A stretch of DNA of 64,000 bases from Rhizobium sp. AQ_MP (lineage in GTDB: Bacteria; Pseudomonadota; Alphaproteobacteria; Rhizobiales; Rhizobiaceae). The DNA lies in assembly GCF_014237835.1 (NCBI RefSeq), contig NZ_JACJVI010000006.1:1-64000 (forward strand), read 5' to 3'. The position numbers were made by a program, and so were the translations under genes. Shown here in pieces: positions 1-8,583 of this stretch. The notes beneath the pieces were generated by a model. It had not been told where the DNA came from. It did no database searches and saw only the letters and a program-made list of their open reading frames with translations. Each line of letters begins with the position of its first letter. The stretch's first letter is position 1.

Positions 1-1
1 G

Positions 2-259
2 GTTGCGCTTCATTCTCTGGTCCTCTCGATGGGCCAGAGCTTACTTCAAAATGGATTAGTTCAGCGGGGCAAGGTCATCGTCATCCTCATTGCAGGCTTC
101 TGGCGTGGGCCGCGTACGGGACTGATCCTCATCGGCAGCGGTTCAAGTGCATTGCTCGTCCACCAGCTTGTGCCGGGTGTCTGGTACATCCTCGCCGGAG
201 CACTCGGCGGCGTCGCCGTCGCGGCCTTGAGCTCGCTCGCCAAGGGGGAGAGAGCATGA
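2..259 (+). CDS. azlC: AzlC family branched-chain amino acid exporter subunit, C-terminal part
   Basis: This frame is open from the first base of the window and ends at 259, so the N-terminal part lies upstream. About 85 residues are visible. They hold a hydrophobic stretch ending in a WYILAGALGG segment, which resembles the last membrane helices of AzlC. AzlC is the large membrane subunit that, with AzlD, exports branched-chain amino acids and analogues such as azaleucine. The stop overlaps the azlD start in an ATGA junction at 256-259, the usual arrangement for this pair. The family call rests on the C-terminal helices and the azlD neighbour. Confidence 0.75.
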   Translation, partial: VALHSLVLSMGQSLLQNGLVQRGKVIVILIAGFWRGPRTGLILIGSGSSALLVHQLVPGVWYILAGALGGVAVAALSSLAKGERA

Positions 260-558
260 CCGTAGACTTGAACACGCTGCTTGCGATCCTCGCCATGGCG
301 GCCGCCACCATCACCACCCGCCAGACGGGCTTGCTGGTCGGGCGCCTCCTTCGGCTGTCGCCCAGGGCAGAAGACATCCTCGCCGCCATCCCGCCCTCGG
401 TGCTGATGGCCGTGGTAACGCCGACGGCCTTTGCCACGGGGTGGGCCGAAACGGCGGGCTGCGCGGTTGTTGCACTGGCGGCAAACCGCCTGCCGCTTCT
501 GCCGGCCGCTGCCGCCGGCGTCGTCACCGTTGCCGCCTTGAGAGCCGCCGGTCTCTAG
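256..558 (+). CDS. azlD: AzlD family small membrane subunit of branched-chain amino acid exporter
   Basis: A 100-residue, strongly hydrophobic protein with about four predicted membrane helices. It carries the early TRQTG segment and the IPPSVLMAVV helix typical of AzlD-type proteins. AzlD works with AzlC as a two-subunit inner-membrane exporter of branched-chain amino acids. The ATG overlaps the azlC stop (ATGA), so the two are translationally coupled. The 3' end faces dnaB, with a hairpin terminator between them. Confidence 0.85.
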   Translation: MTVDLNTLLAILAMAAATITTRQTGLLVGRLLRLSPRAEDILAAIPPSVLMAVVTPTAFATGWAETAGCAVVALAANRLPLLPAAAAGVVTVAALRAAGL

Positions 559-563
559 TCGTC

Positions 564-591
564 AAAAAAAAGAGCGCCACTCCGGCGCCCT
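564..591 (-). terminator. Rho-independent terminator of dnaB
   Basis: Read on the minus strand, this is a GC-rich hairpin (GCGCC-GGAGT-GGCGC core at about 572-586) followed by eight T residues at 564-571. It starts seven bases after the dnaB stop. Confidence 0.8.
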
Positions 592-597
592 TCGATC

Positions 598-2094
598 TCA
601 CGGTTCTTCGTATTGAATGAAGGTCGGATCGGCCAGATCCGCAAAGCGGGTGAATTCCGACTGGAAGGCGAGCTTCACGGTACCCGTCGGTCCGTGACGC
701 TGCTTGGCAATGATGACATCGGCCGTTCCCTTGACCTTGTCCATATGCGCTTCCCATTCCGGATACTTTGGATCGGCGGGGTCACGGGGCTCCAGGTTCT
801 TGACGTAGTATTCCTCGCGGAACACGAAGAGCACCACGTCGGCGTCCTGCTCGATCGAACCCGATTCACGAAGGTCGGAGAGCTGCGGACGCTTGTCTTC
901 GCGGCTTTCGACCTGACGCGAGAGCTGCGAAAGGGCAACGATCGGAACGTTCAACTCCTTGCCGAGCGACTTCAGACCCGTGGTGATCTGGGTGATTTCC
1001 TGCACGCGGTTTTCGCCCGCCTTGCCGGCGCCGGTCATCAGCTGGATATAGTCCACGACGAGGAAGTCGAGACCGCGCTGGCGCTTCAGGCGACGGGCAC
1101 GCGCAGCCAGCTGGGCGATCGAGATACCACCGGTCTGGTCGATGAACAGCGGCACCTTCTGCATGGTCTGGGAAAAGCCCACGAGCTTTTCGAATTCGTG
1201 CTCGGTGATGTCACCGCGGCGGATCTTCGACGACGAGACTTCCGTCTGCTCCGACATGATACGGGTGGCGAGCTGTTCGGCTGACATTTCGAGCGAGTAG
1301 AAGCCGACGACGCCGCCGTTCTTCGCCTTGAAGGAGCCATCCGGCAGCACTTCCGGTTCGTAGGCGGCTGCGATGTTCCAGGCGATGTTGGTGGCAAGCG
1401 AGGTCTTGCCCATACCCGGACGTCCCGCAAGCACGATCAAGTCGGAGCGCTGCAATCCGCCCATCTTGGCATCGAGCGACATGATGCCGGTCGAAATGCC
1501 CGAGAGGTTGCCGTCGCGCTCGAAGGCAGCCCCCGCCATGTCGACGGCCTGCGCCACCGCGTCCGAGAAGGACTGGAAACCCCCATCGTAGCGGCCGTTT
1601 TCGGCCAGAGCAAAGAGGCGGCGCTCGGTGTCTTCGATCTGCGCCTGCGGCGGCATGTCGAGCGGCGCGTCATAGGCGATGTTGACGACGTCCTCGCCGA
1701 TCTGGATCAGCGAGCGGCGTAGCGCCAGGTCATAGATAGCGCGACCATAGTCTTCCGCATTGATGATGGTGACCGCTTCGGAGGCCAGGCGCGCGAGATA
1801 TTGCGCGACCGTCAGGTCGCCGACCTTCTGGTCGGCCGGCAGGAAGGTCTTGATGGTGACCGGGTTCGCCGTCTTGCCCATGCGGATGATTTCGGAGGCA
1901 ACCTCGAAGATCTTCCGATGTAGCGGCTCATAGAGATGGTCGGGCTTCAGGAAGTCCGAAACGCGATAGAAGGCATCGTTGTTGACGAGGATGGCGCCGA
2001 GCAAAGCCTGTTCGGCTTCGATGTTGTTCGGAGCCTCCCGGTAGAGCGGCTCAGTCGGCTGGACCGGGCTCAGTTTGCGCGCAGCATCGTTCAT
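598..2094 (-). CDS. dnaB: Replicative DNA helicase DnaB
   Basis: A 498-residue replicative helicase, the hexameric 5'-3' helicase that unwinds DNA ahead of the replisome. The N-terminal DnaB domain covers roughly residues 24-125 and the RecA-like ATPase domain about 200-480. Walker A is GRPGMGKT at 224-231 and Walker B is LVVDYIQ at 345-351. The late DLRESGSIEQDAD segment is diagnostic of DnaB. The frame stays open 28 codons upstream, but the ATG at 2094 (MNDAARKLSP) matches normal family length. No intein is present. In Rhizobiaceae dnaB usually follows rplI; here a drug-efflux operon lies between them. Confidence 0.97.
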   Translation of the reverse strand: MNDAARKLSPVQPTEPLYREAPNNIEAEQALLGAILVNNDAFYRVSDFLKPDHLYEPLHRKIFEVASEIIRMGKTANPVTIKTFLPADQKVGDLTVAQYLARLASEAVTIINAEDYGRAIYDLALRRSLIQIGEDVVNIAYDAPLDMPPQAQIEDTERRLFALAENGRYDGGFQSFSDAVAQAVDMAGAAFERDGNLSGISTGIMSLDAKMGGLQRSDLIVLAGRPGMGKTSLATNIAWNIAAAYEPEVLPDGSFKAKNGGVVGFYSLEMSAEQLATRIMSEQTEVSSSKIRRGDITEHEFEKLVGFSQTMQKVPLFIDQTGGISIAQLAARARRLKRQRGLDFLVVDYIQLMTGAGKAGENRVQEITQITTGLKSLGKELNVPIVALSQLSRQVESREDKRPQLSDLRESGSIEQDADVVLFVFREEYYVKNLEPRDPADPKYPEWEAHMDKVKGTADVIIAKQRHGPTGTVKLAFQSEFTRFADLADPTFIQYEEP

Positions 2095-2426
2095 TCGTTC
2101 GCATCCAATCCATGTGTCGGCGGTGGCTGCACCATAGCGAGAACGTGAGGCGGCGAAATGGCTCGCGCAGCAACCCACATTGATTCACAGGCGCCTCATC
2201 GCGACTTCAGAAAAAGCCGAGGTTTCGGATCTTTTCGGTTGACTGTGACATTCAACGAATCGGCCTCGGGAACGCACATTCTAGCAGACTGTAAGGTCGG
2301 TATGCGCGAAAAACCCGGTCGCGATGGTCCGCGAAAGGCGGGATGGACTGCATGAAACGGACTGAAGTGTCCGGCTGCGGGTCCGCTCCATTCCGATATT
2401 GCATGGCTGCCATGGCACAAACACGC

Positions 2427-2454
2427 TTGAATACCGCACTCCAGCGATTAAATA
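2427..2454 (+). promoter_or_regulatory. Candidate promoter of the marR-MFS-hlyD operon
   Basis: A TTGAAT box at 2427-2432 and a TAAATA box at 2449-2454 are separated by 16 bases, a reasonable sigma70-type match. The marR ATG lies about 44 bases beyond the -10 box, with the palindromic operator candidate in between. Confidence 0.4.
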
Positions 2455-2473
2455 GGGACAATATAGATAGCAA

Positions 2474-2486
2474 CCTAATTATTAGG
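2474..2486. promoter_or_regulatory. Perfect palindrome, candidate MarR operator
   Basis: CCTAAT-T-ATTAGG is a perfect 6+1+6 palindrome, flanked by an outer GCAAC/GTTGC pair (2470-2474 and 2490-2494). Its right arm overlaps the AGGAGG ribosome site (2484-2489) of marR. Size and position fit an autoregulatory MarR-family site, so repressor binding could block both transcription and translation start. The link to the adjacent regulator is inferred. Confidence 0.5.
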
Positions 2487-2497
2487 AGGCGTTGCGG

Positions 2498-2953
2498 ATG
2501 TCGCGGCAGTCCCAGAACGAACAGCTTTTCGACGAAATGTCGGCTTTCAACCGAAAGCTCCGGGCCTTCTTTGACGCAGCCGTGCGCGAGGAGGGGCTGA
2601 CCCTTGCTCGGGCTCGTGCGCTCTTTGCCATCGCTCGCCGCGGTCCGCTGACCCAGAAGGAACTGGCCGAAGAACTCGAAATCGAGACGCCGACGCTGGT
2701 CAGGGTTCTCGATGGCATGGCGGGCCAGAAGCTGATCGTGCGCACTGAAGACCCGAACGACCGTCGGGCCAAGCGGATCGCCATGACCGAAGCAGGCAAG
2801 GTGGCCTTCGACAGGATGTATGTTCTTGCTGCTGGCTTGCGCGAAGAAATCGCGGCCGAAATCACGCAAGGCGACCTGGAGATCGCCCTGTCGGTCGTCC
2901 GGCGGCTGACCCGCAACCTCCAGCGTCTCGACCAGGAAAAGGTGCGGACATGA
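2498..2953 (+). CDS. MarR family transcriptional regulator
   Basis: A 151-residue MarR-type winged-helix regulator. The recognition region is ELAEELEIETPTLVRVLDGM, followed by the wing EDPNDRRAKRIAMTEAG, where the DxR motif typical of MarR wings is visible. MarR proteins are dimeric repressors of drug-efflux or stress genes that release DNA on binding phenolic or drug-like ligands. An upstream TTG at 2492 is in frame, but AGGAGG at 2484-2489 sets the ATG at 2498. The stop overlaps the next gene (ATGA at 2950), so regulator and pump are co-transcribed and probably self-regulated through the palindrome upstream. Confidence 0.92.
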   Translation: MSRQSQNEQLFDEMSAFNRKLRAFFDAAVREEGLTLARARALFAIARRGPLTQKELAEELEIETPTLVRVLDGMAGQKLIVRTEDPNDRRAKRIAMTEAGKVAFDRMYVLAAGLREEIAAEITQGDLEIALSVVRRLTRNLQRLDQEKVRT

Positions 2954-4626
2954 GCTCCGTCATGAAGGCCGCTACGCTCGTTCCGGCAGACGAGGCCAGA
3001 GCGCCTGCGCCGCCACCTGCTGCCGACGCGGCCGCTCTGGCCATGCCGCCGGCCAAGCCGCTGGGGCTGGGAGCCATCTACATTGCTTCCGGCCTCCTGC
3101 TGTTCATCACCCAGGGACTGGGCATGAATATCGTCAACGCCAATCTCTATCAGTTGCAGGGCGAGTTCTCGGCGACCGCCGTCGAGGCCGCCTGGCTTTC
3201 GGCCGCCTATATGGCGCCCTATGCCACGCTGTCGATCGCGCTCTTCAAGGTGCGCACCCAGTATGGCCTTCGCCCCTTTGCGGAGTGGAGCATCCTGCTC
3301 TTCGTGGTGGCCTCGGCGCTCAATCTCTTCGTCAACGACCTGCAGTCCGCCCTTGTCGTCCGCTTCATCAGCGGCTGTGCCGCAGCCCCGATCTCGACGC
3401 TCGGATTCATGTATGTGCTGGAGGCGTTTCCGCTGCAGCGCAAGCTCACCCATGGGCTGAGCATTGCCCTCATGGGCACACTGTTGGCGGCCCCGCTGGC
3501 GCGGATGATCTCGCCGAGCCTGCTTGAGGTCGAGGGCTGGCAGGCGCTCTATTCGCTGGAGGTTGGTCTGGCGCTCGTCTCCATGGCCATCATCTTTGCC
3601 CTGCCGCTCACCCCGCCGCCGCGCGCCAAGGTGATCGAGCGCATCGACATCCTTTCCTATCTGCTGCTGGCCGCAGGCATCGGCTGCCTTGCCGTCTTCC
3701 TGACGCTTGGTCGTCTATACTGGTGGTTCGAGACCTGGTGGCTCGGCGCCTTGCTCGCGGCATCGATCCTTTTCCTCGCAGCAACCGCCTTGATCGAAGC
3801 GCACCGGACCAATCCGATGCTCGACTTTCGCTGGATCTTCTCGCGCGACAATCTGCACATGGCTGCCGTGCTCCTGGTCTTTCGCGCCGTGTCGTCCGAG
3901 CAGTCATCGACCGCCGTCAGCTTCTTCCAGCAGATCGGGCTGCTCAACGACCAGCAGTTCGCGCTCTGGGGCTTCGTTCTTGTGGCTTCGGTTGCTGGCG
4001 GGCTGTTCTGCATGGTCCTGATGTCCTCGAGGTTCGTGGCCGCAGCGCATGTCATCGCCTTGGTGCTGATCGCTGCAGGTGCCTATCTCGACAGCCAGGC
4101 CACCAGCCTGACGCGCCCCGAGCAGTTCTATCTCAGCCAGAGCATGATCGCCTTTGGGGCGGCGATGTTCCTGCCTCCCGTCATGGCCAAGGGCTTTATG
4201 GCAGCCTTGCAGAAGGGGCCGACCTACATCGTCAACTTCATCGTGATCTTTCTCTTCACCCAGATCACCGGAGCCCTTTTGACGACCTCGTTCCTCGCCA
4301 CCTTCGTCACCATTCGCGAGAAGTTCCATTCGAGCCATCTGGTCGAGAGCATCCTTCTGACGCGGCCCGAAGTCGCCCAGCGAGTCAGCCAGTTGGCTGG
4401 CGCCTACGGCAAGGTCATCAGCGACCCGAGCATCCTCAAGGCAGAAGGGCTCACGCTGTTGTCACAGCAGGTGACCCGCGAGGCCTATGTCCTCGCCTAC
4501 ACCGATACCTTCCTGCTGATTTCACTCGTGACGACCGCAGCGCTCGCCGTGCTCCTCGTCCACCTCGCCTGGAAGGGCCTGCGCAATCTGCGTGCCGCCC
4601 CGGCCGGGCAAGCCCTCCAATCCTGA
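2950..4626 (+). CDS. MFS transporter, DHA2 (EmrB-like) drug efflux permease
   Basis: A 558-residue inner-membrane protein with about 14 predicted membrane helices, the size and pattern of the DHA2 drug:H+ antiporters. The N-terminal 35 residues are Ala/Pro-rich and cytosolic. Helix 1 and the following segment (NIVNANLYQLQGEFSA, then AAWLSAAYM) match EmrB/FarB-type proteins. The gene is coupled to the marR gene upstream by ATGA and followed after 21 bases by a HlyD/EmrA-type adaptor, so the two probably form a pump that exports drugs, phenolics or fatty acids. The substrate cannot be read from the sequence. Confidence 0.88.
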   Translation: MSSVMKAATLVPADEARAPAPPPAADAAALAMPPAKPLGLGAIYIASGLLLFITQGLGMNIVNANLYQLQGEFSATAVEAAWLSAAYMAPYATLSIALFKVRTQYGLRPFAEWSILLFVVASALNLFVNDLQSALVVRFISGCAAAPISTLGFMYVLEAFPLQRKLTHGLSIALMGTLLAAPLARMISPSLLEVEGWQALYSLEVGLALVSMAIIFALPLTPPPRAKVIERIDILSYLLLAAGIGCLAVFLTLGRLYWWFETWWLGALLAASILFLAATALIEAHRTNPMLDFRWIFSRDNLHMAAVLLVFRAVSSEQSSTAVSFFQQIGLLNDQQFALWGFVLVASVAGGLFCMVLMSSRFVAAAHVIALVLIAAGAYLDSQATSLTRPEQFYLSQSMIAFGAAMFLPPVMAKGFMAALQKGPTYIVNFIVIFLFTQITGALLTTSFLATFVTIREKFHSSHLVESILLTRPEVAQRVSQLAGAYGKVISDPSILKAEGLTLLSQQVTREAYVLAYTDTFLLISLVTTAALAVLLVHLAWKGLRNLRAAPAGQALQS

Positions 4627-4647
4627 CGTTCGAAAGAGTGTACCGCC

Positions 4648-5694
4648 ATGTTGAAGAAATTCCTGACCCCCGCCACCATCCTGATCATCCTCGGCGCTCT
4701 AATCGGCACCTCTCTGGTGCTCTACGCCTGGCGCCTGCCACCCTTCACCAGCTCCATCGAAATGACCGACAACGCCTATGTCCGGGGCTATGTCACGACC
4801 CTGAGCCCGCAGGTCAGCGGCTATGTGGTCGACGTGCCGGTCCAGGATTACCAGTCGGTGGAGAAGGGCCAGCTCCTCGCGCGTATCGATGACCGCATTT
4901 ATCGCCAGAAGCTTGCCCAGGCCGAAGCCGCTCTTGCGACCCAGAGGGCGGCCCTCGACAATTCCCGCCAGCAGGAGACGGCAGCCCAAGCCCGTATCGC
5001 CTCCAGCGAGGCTGCCGTCGATTCGGTAAATGCGGACCTTGAGCAGGCCGAGAGCCAGTCCAACCGCCAGGACAGCCTGATCCGCAGCGGCGTCGTTGCC
5101 ACCAGTGCCCAGGAACAGGCCCATGCTGCTCGGGACCGGGCCCGGGCAGCAATGGCCCAGGCGAAGGCCGCCGTCGAGGTTTCCCGCCAGGACCTGCAGA
5201 CGATCATCGTCAACCGCAACTCCCTTGAGGCGGCCGTCGCCAACGCTCAGGCGGCAGTCGAGCTCGCGAAGATCGATCTCTCCAACACCGAGATCCGGGC
5301 TCCGCGCGATGGAAAGCTCGGCGAGGTCGGTGTCCGCGTCGGCCAATATGTGGCGGCCGGCACCCAGCTCATGGCAGTCGTGCCGAAGGACGTCTGGATC
5401 ATCGCCAACTTCAAGGAGACCCAGCTCGCCGGCATGACCGTCGGCCAGCCCGTCGAGATCCGTGTCGATGCGCTGGACCGCAAGGTCCTGAAGGGCAGGG
5501 TGGAGCGCTTTTCGCCCGCGACCGGCTCCGAGTTCTCGGTCATCAAGGCTGACAATGCGAGCGGGAATTTCGTCAAGATCGCCCAGCGTATGGGGGTGCG
5601 CATCGCCGTCGACGACACCACGGAGGCCGCATCGCTTCTGACCCCCGGCATGTCGGTCACCGTACGCATCGACAAGAGCGTCGGTCCCGCCTGA
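4648..5694 (+). CDS. HlyD/EmrA family periplasmic adaptor subunit
   Basis: A 348-residue membrane-fusion protein. One N-terminal membrane helix (about residues 10-30) is followed by TDNAYVRGYV, a hallmark of EmrA-type adaptors. A split biotinyl-lipoyl domain (about 45-85 and 205-240) flanks a long Ala/Gln-rich coiled coil (about 85-200). A beta-barrel region ends the protein. It bridges the MFS permease to an outer-membrane channel; no TolC-like gene is in the window. Last gene of the marR operon, followed by a terminator. Confidence 0.9.
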   Translation: MLKKFLTPATILIILGALIGTSLVLYAWRLPPFTSSIEMTDNAYVRGYVTTLSPQVSGYVVDVPVQDYQSVEKGQLLARIDDRIYRQKLAQAEAALATQRAALDNSRQQETAAQARIASSEAAVDSVNADLEQAESQSNRQDSLIRSGVVATSAQEQAHAARDRARAAMAQAKAAVEVSRQDLQTIIVNRNSLEAAVANAQAAVELAKIDLSNTEIRAPRDGKLGEVGVRVGQYVAAGTQLMAVVPKDVWIIANFKETQLAGMTVGQPVEIRVDALDRKVLKGRVERFSPATGSEFSVIKADNASGNFVKIAQRMGVRIAVDDTTEAASLLTPGMSVTVRIDKSVGPA

Positions 5695-5717
5695 GGGAGA
5701 CACTGTAGGACAATGAA

Positions 5718-5751
5718 AAAGCCCGGCTTTGCGGATGCAAGGCCGGGCTTT
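5718..5751. terminator. Bidirectional terminator between efflux operon and rplI
   Basis: A 10-bp perfect inverted repeat, AAAGCCCGGC (5718-5727) and GCCGGGCTTT (5742-5751), with A/T runs on both sides. It lies between two convergent operons and can serve both. Confidence 0.85.
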
Positions 5752-5784
5752 CCGTGACTGTCACACCCGAAGGTGCAAAAGCGC

Positions 5785-6363
5785 TTAGCGGTCTTCGTCG
5801 CCGTCGAGGTCGGCTTCCGGATCGAAGAAGTCTTCCGGACGCAGCGCATCTTCGTCAACGCCGTAGATGGCGTCGGCCGAGGTCAGGCTCTCGCCCTTGG
5901 CCTGGCGCTCGGCTTCTTCGGCCGAACGGGCAACGTTGAGCTCGACGGTCAGCTCGACTTCCGAATGCAGGTGCAGCGTGACCTGGTGGAGGCCGATCGA
6001 CTTGATCGGGGTGTTCAGCTCGACCTGGTTGCGGCCGATGTTGAAGCCTTCGGCAGCCAGGATCTCGACGACGTCACGGGCGGCGACCGAACCGTAGAGC
6101 TGGCCGGTTTCGCCAGCCGAACGGACGACGAGGAAGGACTTGCCGGCGAGAGCGTCGGCGACCTTCTGGGCTTCCGACTTGCGCTCGAGGTTGCGGGCCT
6201 CGAGTGTAGCGCGCTCGGCTTCGAAACGCTTCTTGTTGGCTTCGTTGGCGCGCAGCGCCTTGCCCTGCGGCAGCAGGTAGTTACGGGCGAAGCCGTCGCG
6301 AACCTTTACGGTTTCGCCCATCTGGCCGAGCTTGGCGATGCGTTCGAGGAGAATGACCTGCAT
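5785..6363 (-). CDS. rplI: 50S ribosomal protein L9
   Basis: A 192-residue L9. The N-terminal rRNA-binding domain begins [13 protein letters not shown] and contains the L9 signature with [13 protein letters not shown] long connecting helix (about 45-75) and the C-terminal domain follow. Residues beyond about 155 form an acidic tail ending in DGDEDR, longer than E. coli L9 (149 residues), as seen in rhizobial homologues. It follows the DUF2232 gene by 20 bases in the rpsF-rpsR-DUF2232-rplI operon. Confidence 0.97.
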   Translation of the reverse strand: MQVILLERIAKLGQMGETVKVRDGFARNYLLPQGKALRANEANKKRFEAERATLEARNLERKSEAQKVADALAGKSFLVVRSAGETGQLYGSVAARDVVEILAAEGFNIGRNQVELNTPIKSIGLHQVTLHLHSEVELTVELNVARSAEEAERQAKGESLTSADAIYGVDEDALRPEDFFDPEADLDGDEDR

Positions 6364-6383
6364 TGTCGTGTTCCTTTCAGTTT

Positions 6384-7379
6384 TCAGTCAGTTTCGGAGT
6401 TTTCGGTGTCGGCCTTGCGGGCCGGCGTGAGGGCAACGGTCCGCCGGGTATCGGAGAGGCCGATGATGAGGGGGATCATGAGCGGCAAGAGCATGATCGA
6501 AGAGAGATAGGCGAGCACCAGGGCCGGCAGGCGCCAGTCCTTGCCGCGCGTCTTGTGATGCATGGAGGCAAAGCCTGCCATCAGGAAGCCGGCGCCGAAG
6601 GTCCCGCAGACGGTGGCGCCGATCATCGCCGGCACACCACCGATAAAGCAGGCGATAATGCCGGCGAGAAAGATGAAGACCGTGTTGCGGTTCATCCGAA
6701 GCGCCGAGGGGAAATCCTCGCGCGGACGCTTGTTGCGCCCTGATGCCGTCACGATCCGCACGGCGATGTAATACATCATCGTCAGAAGCAGCACCCAGGT
6801 GCCGCCCTGGATCATCGGCAGCAGGATGACCATGGTCCGCTTCAACTGTTCAAGGGCAACCGCATCCGGCAGCATGGCCGGATCCTGCGTGCTCATCGCC
6901 TGCACCATGGCATCCACCAACTGGCCGGTGAACTCCGGTCCGAAGCCGATGATGACACCGAGCACGACGACGGCGATCGTCACGAAGCTGCAGAGCTGCA
7001 GGATGATGTCCGACAGCGGGTACCAGGCCATCAGGTGGTCCGGACCGCCGATCTCGGAAGCCGGACGCGCCAGGCTCGACAGGTGCGCCAGCCAGCCGGC
7101 AGGCGCCAGCGTGAAGATCGACATGCCGAAGGCGAACATCGGCGAGACGCTGATGGTGCCGAGCAGCGCTGCGGTGACGATGGCGGTGATGGATGCGACA
7201 TTGCCCCAGCCGAGGCCGACGATCAGCACAGGCAGGGCGGAGGCTGCGTAAAGAAGCGAGGCAAGCGATGGCTGTGCCGCAGCGCCCATGACCAACAGGG
7301 CGGCAGTAAGACCGGCAACGAAGCCGGTGGTCAGCAATTTGACATCCAGTTTTTGCACGTCGCTGTCCTGCTGGTTCAA
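6384..7379 (-). CDS. DUF2232 membrane protein of the rpsR-rplI operon
   Basis: A 331-residue polytopic membrane protein with roughly eight hydrophobic segments. It matches the DUF2232 proteins found between rpsR and rplI in Rhizobiales; no biochemical function is established. The frame opens with TTG at 7379 with no clear ribosome site. A GTG at 7358 preceded by AGGA is a better-supported start and would give [12 protein letters not shown]. The last 25 residues are charged and probably cytosolic. The conserved position among ribosomal genes suggests co-expression, not necessarily a ribosomal role. Confidence 0.8.
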   Translation of the reverse strand: MNQQDSDVQKLDVKLLTTGFVAGLTAALLVMGAAAQPSLASLLYAASALPVLIVGLGWGNVASITAIVTAALLGTISVSPMFAFGMSIFTLAPAGWLAHLSSLARPASEIGGPDHLMAWYPLSDIILQLCSFVTIAVVVLGVIIGFGPEFTGQLVDAMVQAMSTQDPAMLPDAVALEQLKRTMVILLPMIQGGTWVLLLTMMYYIAVRIVTASGRNKRPREDFPSALRMNRNTVFIFLAGIIACFIGGVPAMIGATVCGTFGAGFLMAGFASMHHKTRGKDWRLPALVLAYLSSIMLLPLMIPLIIGLSDTRRTVALTPARKADTENSETD

Positions 7380-7540
7380 GCAGTTAGGGGAGGGGCCTCA
7401 AGCGATTGCGCAAAAAGCATCCCCAACATGGGATTTCGCCTGACGTCGCGGCAGCGCGCCATCGGGCAGTCGGTTCCGATCCGCGCCCAACGCGGAAGGG
7501 ATGAAGCCCGCCGACAGGAGCCGGCAGGCTTCAGATCAGA

Positions 7541-7789
7541 TCAGGCGACGACGTACGGCAGGAGGCCGAGGAAGCGGGCGCGCTTGATGGCCTGGGCCAG
7601 CTCACGCTGCTTCTTCTGCGAAACTGCAGTGATACGGGACGGAACGATCTTGCCGCGCTCGGAAATGTAGCGCTGCAGGAGACGGACGTCCTTGTAGTCG
7701 ATCTTCGGTGCGTTCGCGCCCGAGAAGGGGCAGGTCTTGCGACGACGATGGAACGGGCGGCGTGCCGGAGCAGAGGATGCATCAGCCAT
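7541..7789 (-). CDS. rpsR: 30S ribosomal protein S18
   Basis: An 82-residue S18 with the family core [19 protein letters not shown] and [21 protein letters not shown]18 pairs with S6 on the platform of the small subunit. It lies 24 bases downstream of rpsF. A hairpin-forming sequence (TGAAGCC at 7502-7508 with GGCTTCA at 7527-7533) lies just downstream, before the DUF2232 gene. Confidence 0.97.
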   Translation of the reverse strand: MADASSAPARRPFHRRRKTCPFSGANAPKIDYKDVRLLQRYISERGKIVPSRITAVSQKKQRELAQAIKRARFLGLLPYVVA

Positions 7790-7813
7790 TGTGTTTTCTC
7801 CTATTGCTCGAGA

Positions 7814-8269
7814 TTAAGCGCGGTCTTCGCGCGGACGGCGCTCGAAGCCACCTTCACGGGGGCCACGGTCCGGACGCGGACCACGATCGCCGAAGTCGCG
7901 GCGCGGGCCACGATCGTCGCCTTCGCGGCGCGGACGGTCGTCACGGTCGCGCTTCTGCATCATCGCGGACGGGCCCTCTTCATGGGCTTCGACAGCGATG
8001 GTCATGTAACGAAGAACGTCTTCGTTGATGCGCATCTGGCGCTCCATTTCATGGACGGCAGCCGCCGGAGCGTCGATGTCCATGAGAGCGTAGTGAGCCT
8101 TGCGGTTCTTCTTGATGCGGTACGTGAGGGACTTGAGGCCCCAGTTTTCGATGCGCCCGACCTTGCCGCCGTTAGCTTCGATGACACCCTTGTACTGTTC
8201 GACGAGGGCATCAACCTGCTGAGCGGACATATCCTGCCGGGCAAGGAATACGTGTTCGTAAAGAGCCAT
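7814..8269 (-). CDS. rpsF: 30S ribosomal protein S6
   Basis: A 151-residue S6 starting [13 protein letters not shown] at 8269; 11 further upstream codons are open but belong to the leader. The ferredoxin-like fold covers residues 1-100. Residues about 105-151 form an Arg/Asp/Gly-rich, probably disordered tail, common in alphaproteobacterial S6. First gene of the rpsF-rpsR-DUF2232-rplI operon. Confidence 0.96.
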   Translation of the reverse strand: MALYEHVFLARQDMSAQQVDALVEQYKGVIEANGGKVGRIENWGLKSLTYRIKKNRKAHYALMDIDAPAAAVHEMERQMRINEDVLRYMTIAVEAHEEGPSAMMQKRDRDDRPRREGDDRGPRRDFGDRGPRPDRGPREGGFERRPREDRA

Positions 8270-8583
8270 GTAAGCTTTGCCTTTTCTTGCGGTTGTCGTC
8301 ACCCGGATCCGGCGCTAAGCCTCACAGACTGCTCCTGTGCGGCAAGCCGCGGCAAGAAAAGTAGTGTGTTCGAGACGGTCGAGAGCGGAGACACGGGAGA
8401 CCGGAAACCCTTAATAGTTCCTGCTGCAGACCTTGCGAGCCTGCCAGCCCTCCGTTCAGCCACCAGCCAGAGGACCGGGTGTTGTGAACGGCGCGCTTAT
8501 ACCCCTCTTGGCCATAAAAGCAAGGGCCGCACGGCATTTTCTGCCGGCGGCCCAGGTGCGGGGTCGGAAAATACTTCGCTGCC
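8270..8583 (-). promoter_or_regulatory. rpsF leader and spacer to the antiporter remnant
   Basis: This 314-base stretch holds no gene. Read on the minus strand it contains a possible promoter (8496-8523), a short hairpin CACAG-GAGCAGT-CTGTG (8323-8339) and a perfect CCGGATCCGG palindrome (8303-8312) shortly before the S6 start. In many bacteria an rpsF leader structure binds the S6:S18 dimer for feedback control. Whether this hairpin is that element cannot be told without a covariance model. Confidence 0.35.
8496..8523 (-). promoter_or_regulatory. Candidate promoter of the rpsF operon
   Basis: On the minus strand TTGCTT (8523-8518) and TATAAG (8501-8496) are 16 bases apart, a good match to strong sigma70-type promoters. 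The resulting leader would be about 220 bases, long enough for autoregulation. Confidence 0.4.

Larger units (their letters stand above)
2095..2497. other. Intergenic region between dnaB and marR
   Basis: About 400 bases separate two divergent genes. The part near dnaB (2095-2400) should hold its promoter, but I could not identify clear boxes. The part near marR holds a plausible promoter (2427-2454) and a perfect palindrome (2474-2486). Short open frames across 2158-2420 on both strands have no ribosome site or recognisable product. Confidence 0.6.

Noticed and set aside
2158-2420. Short overlapping open frames between dnaB and marR
   Set aside because: No ribosome sites, no recognisable product, and they lie in the expected promoter region.
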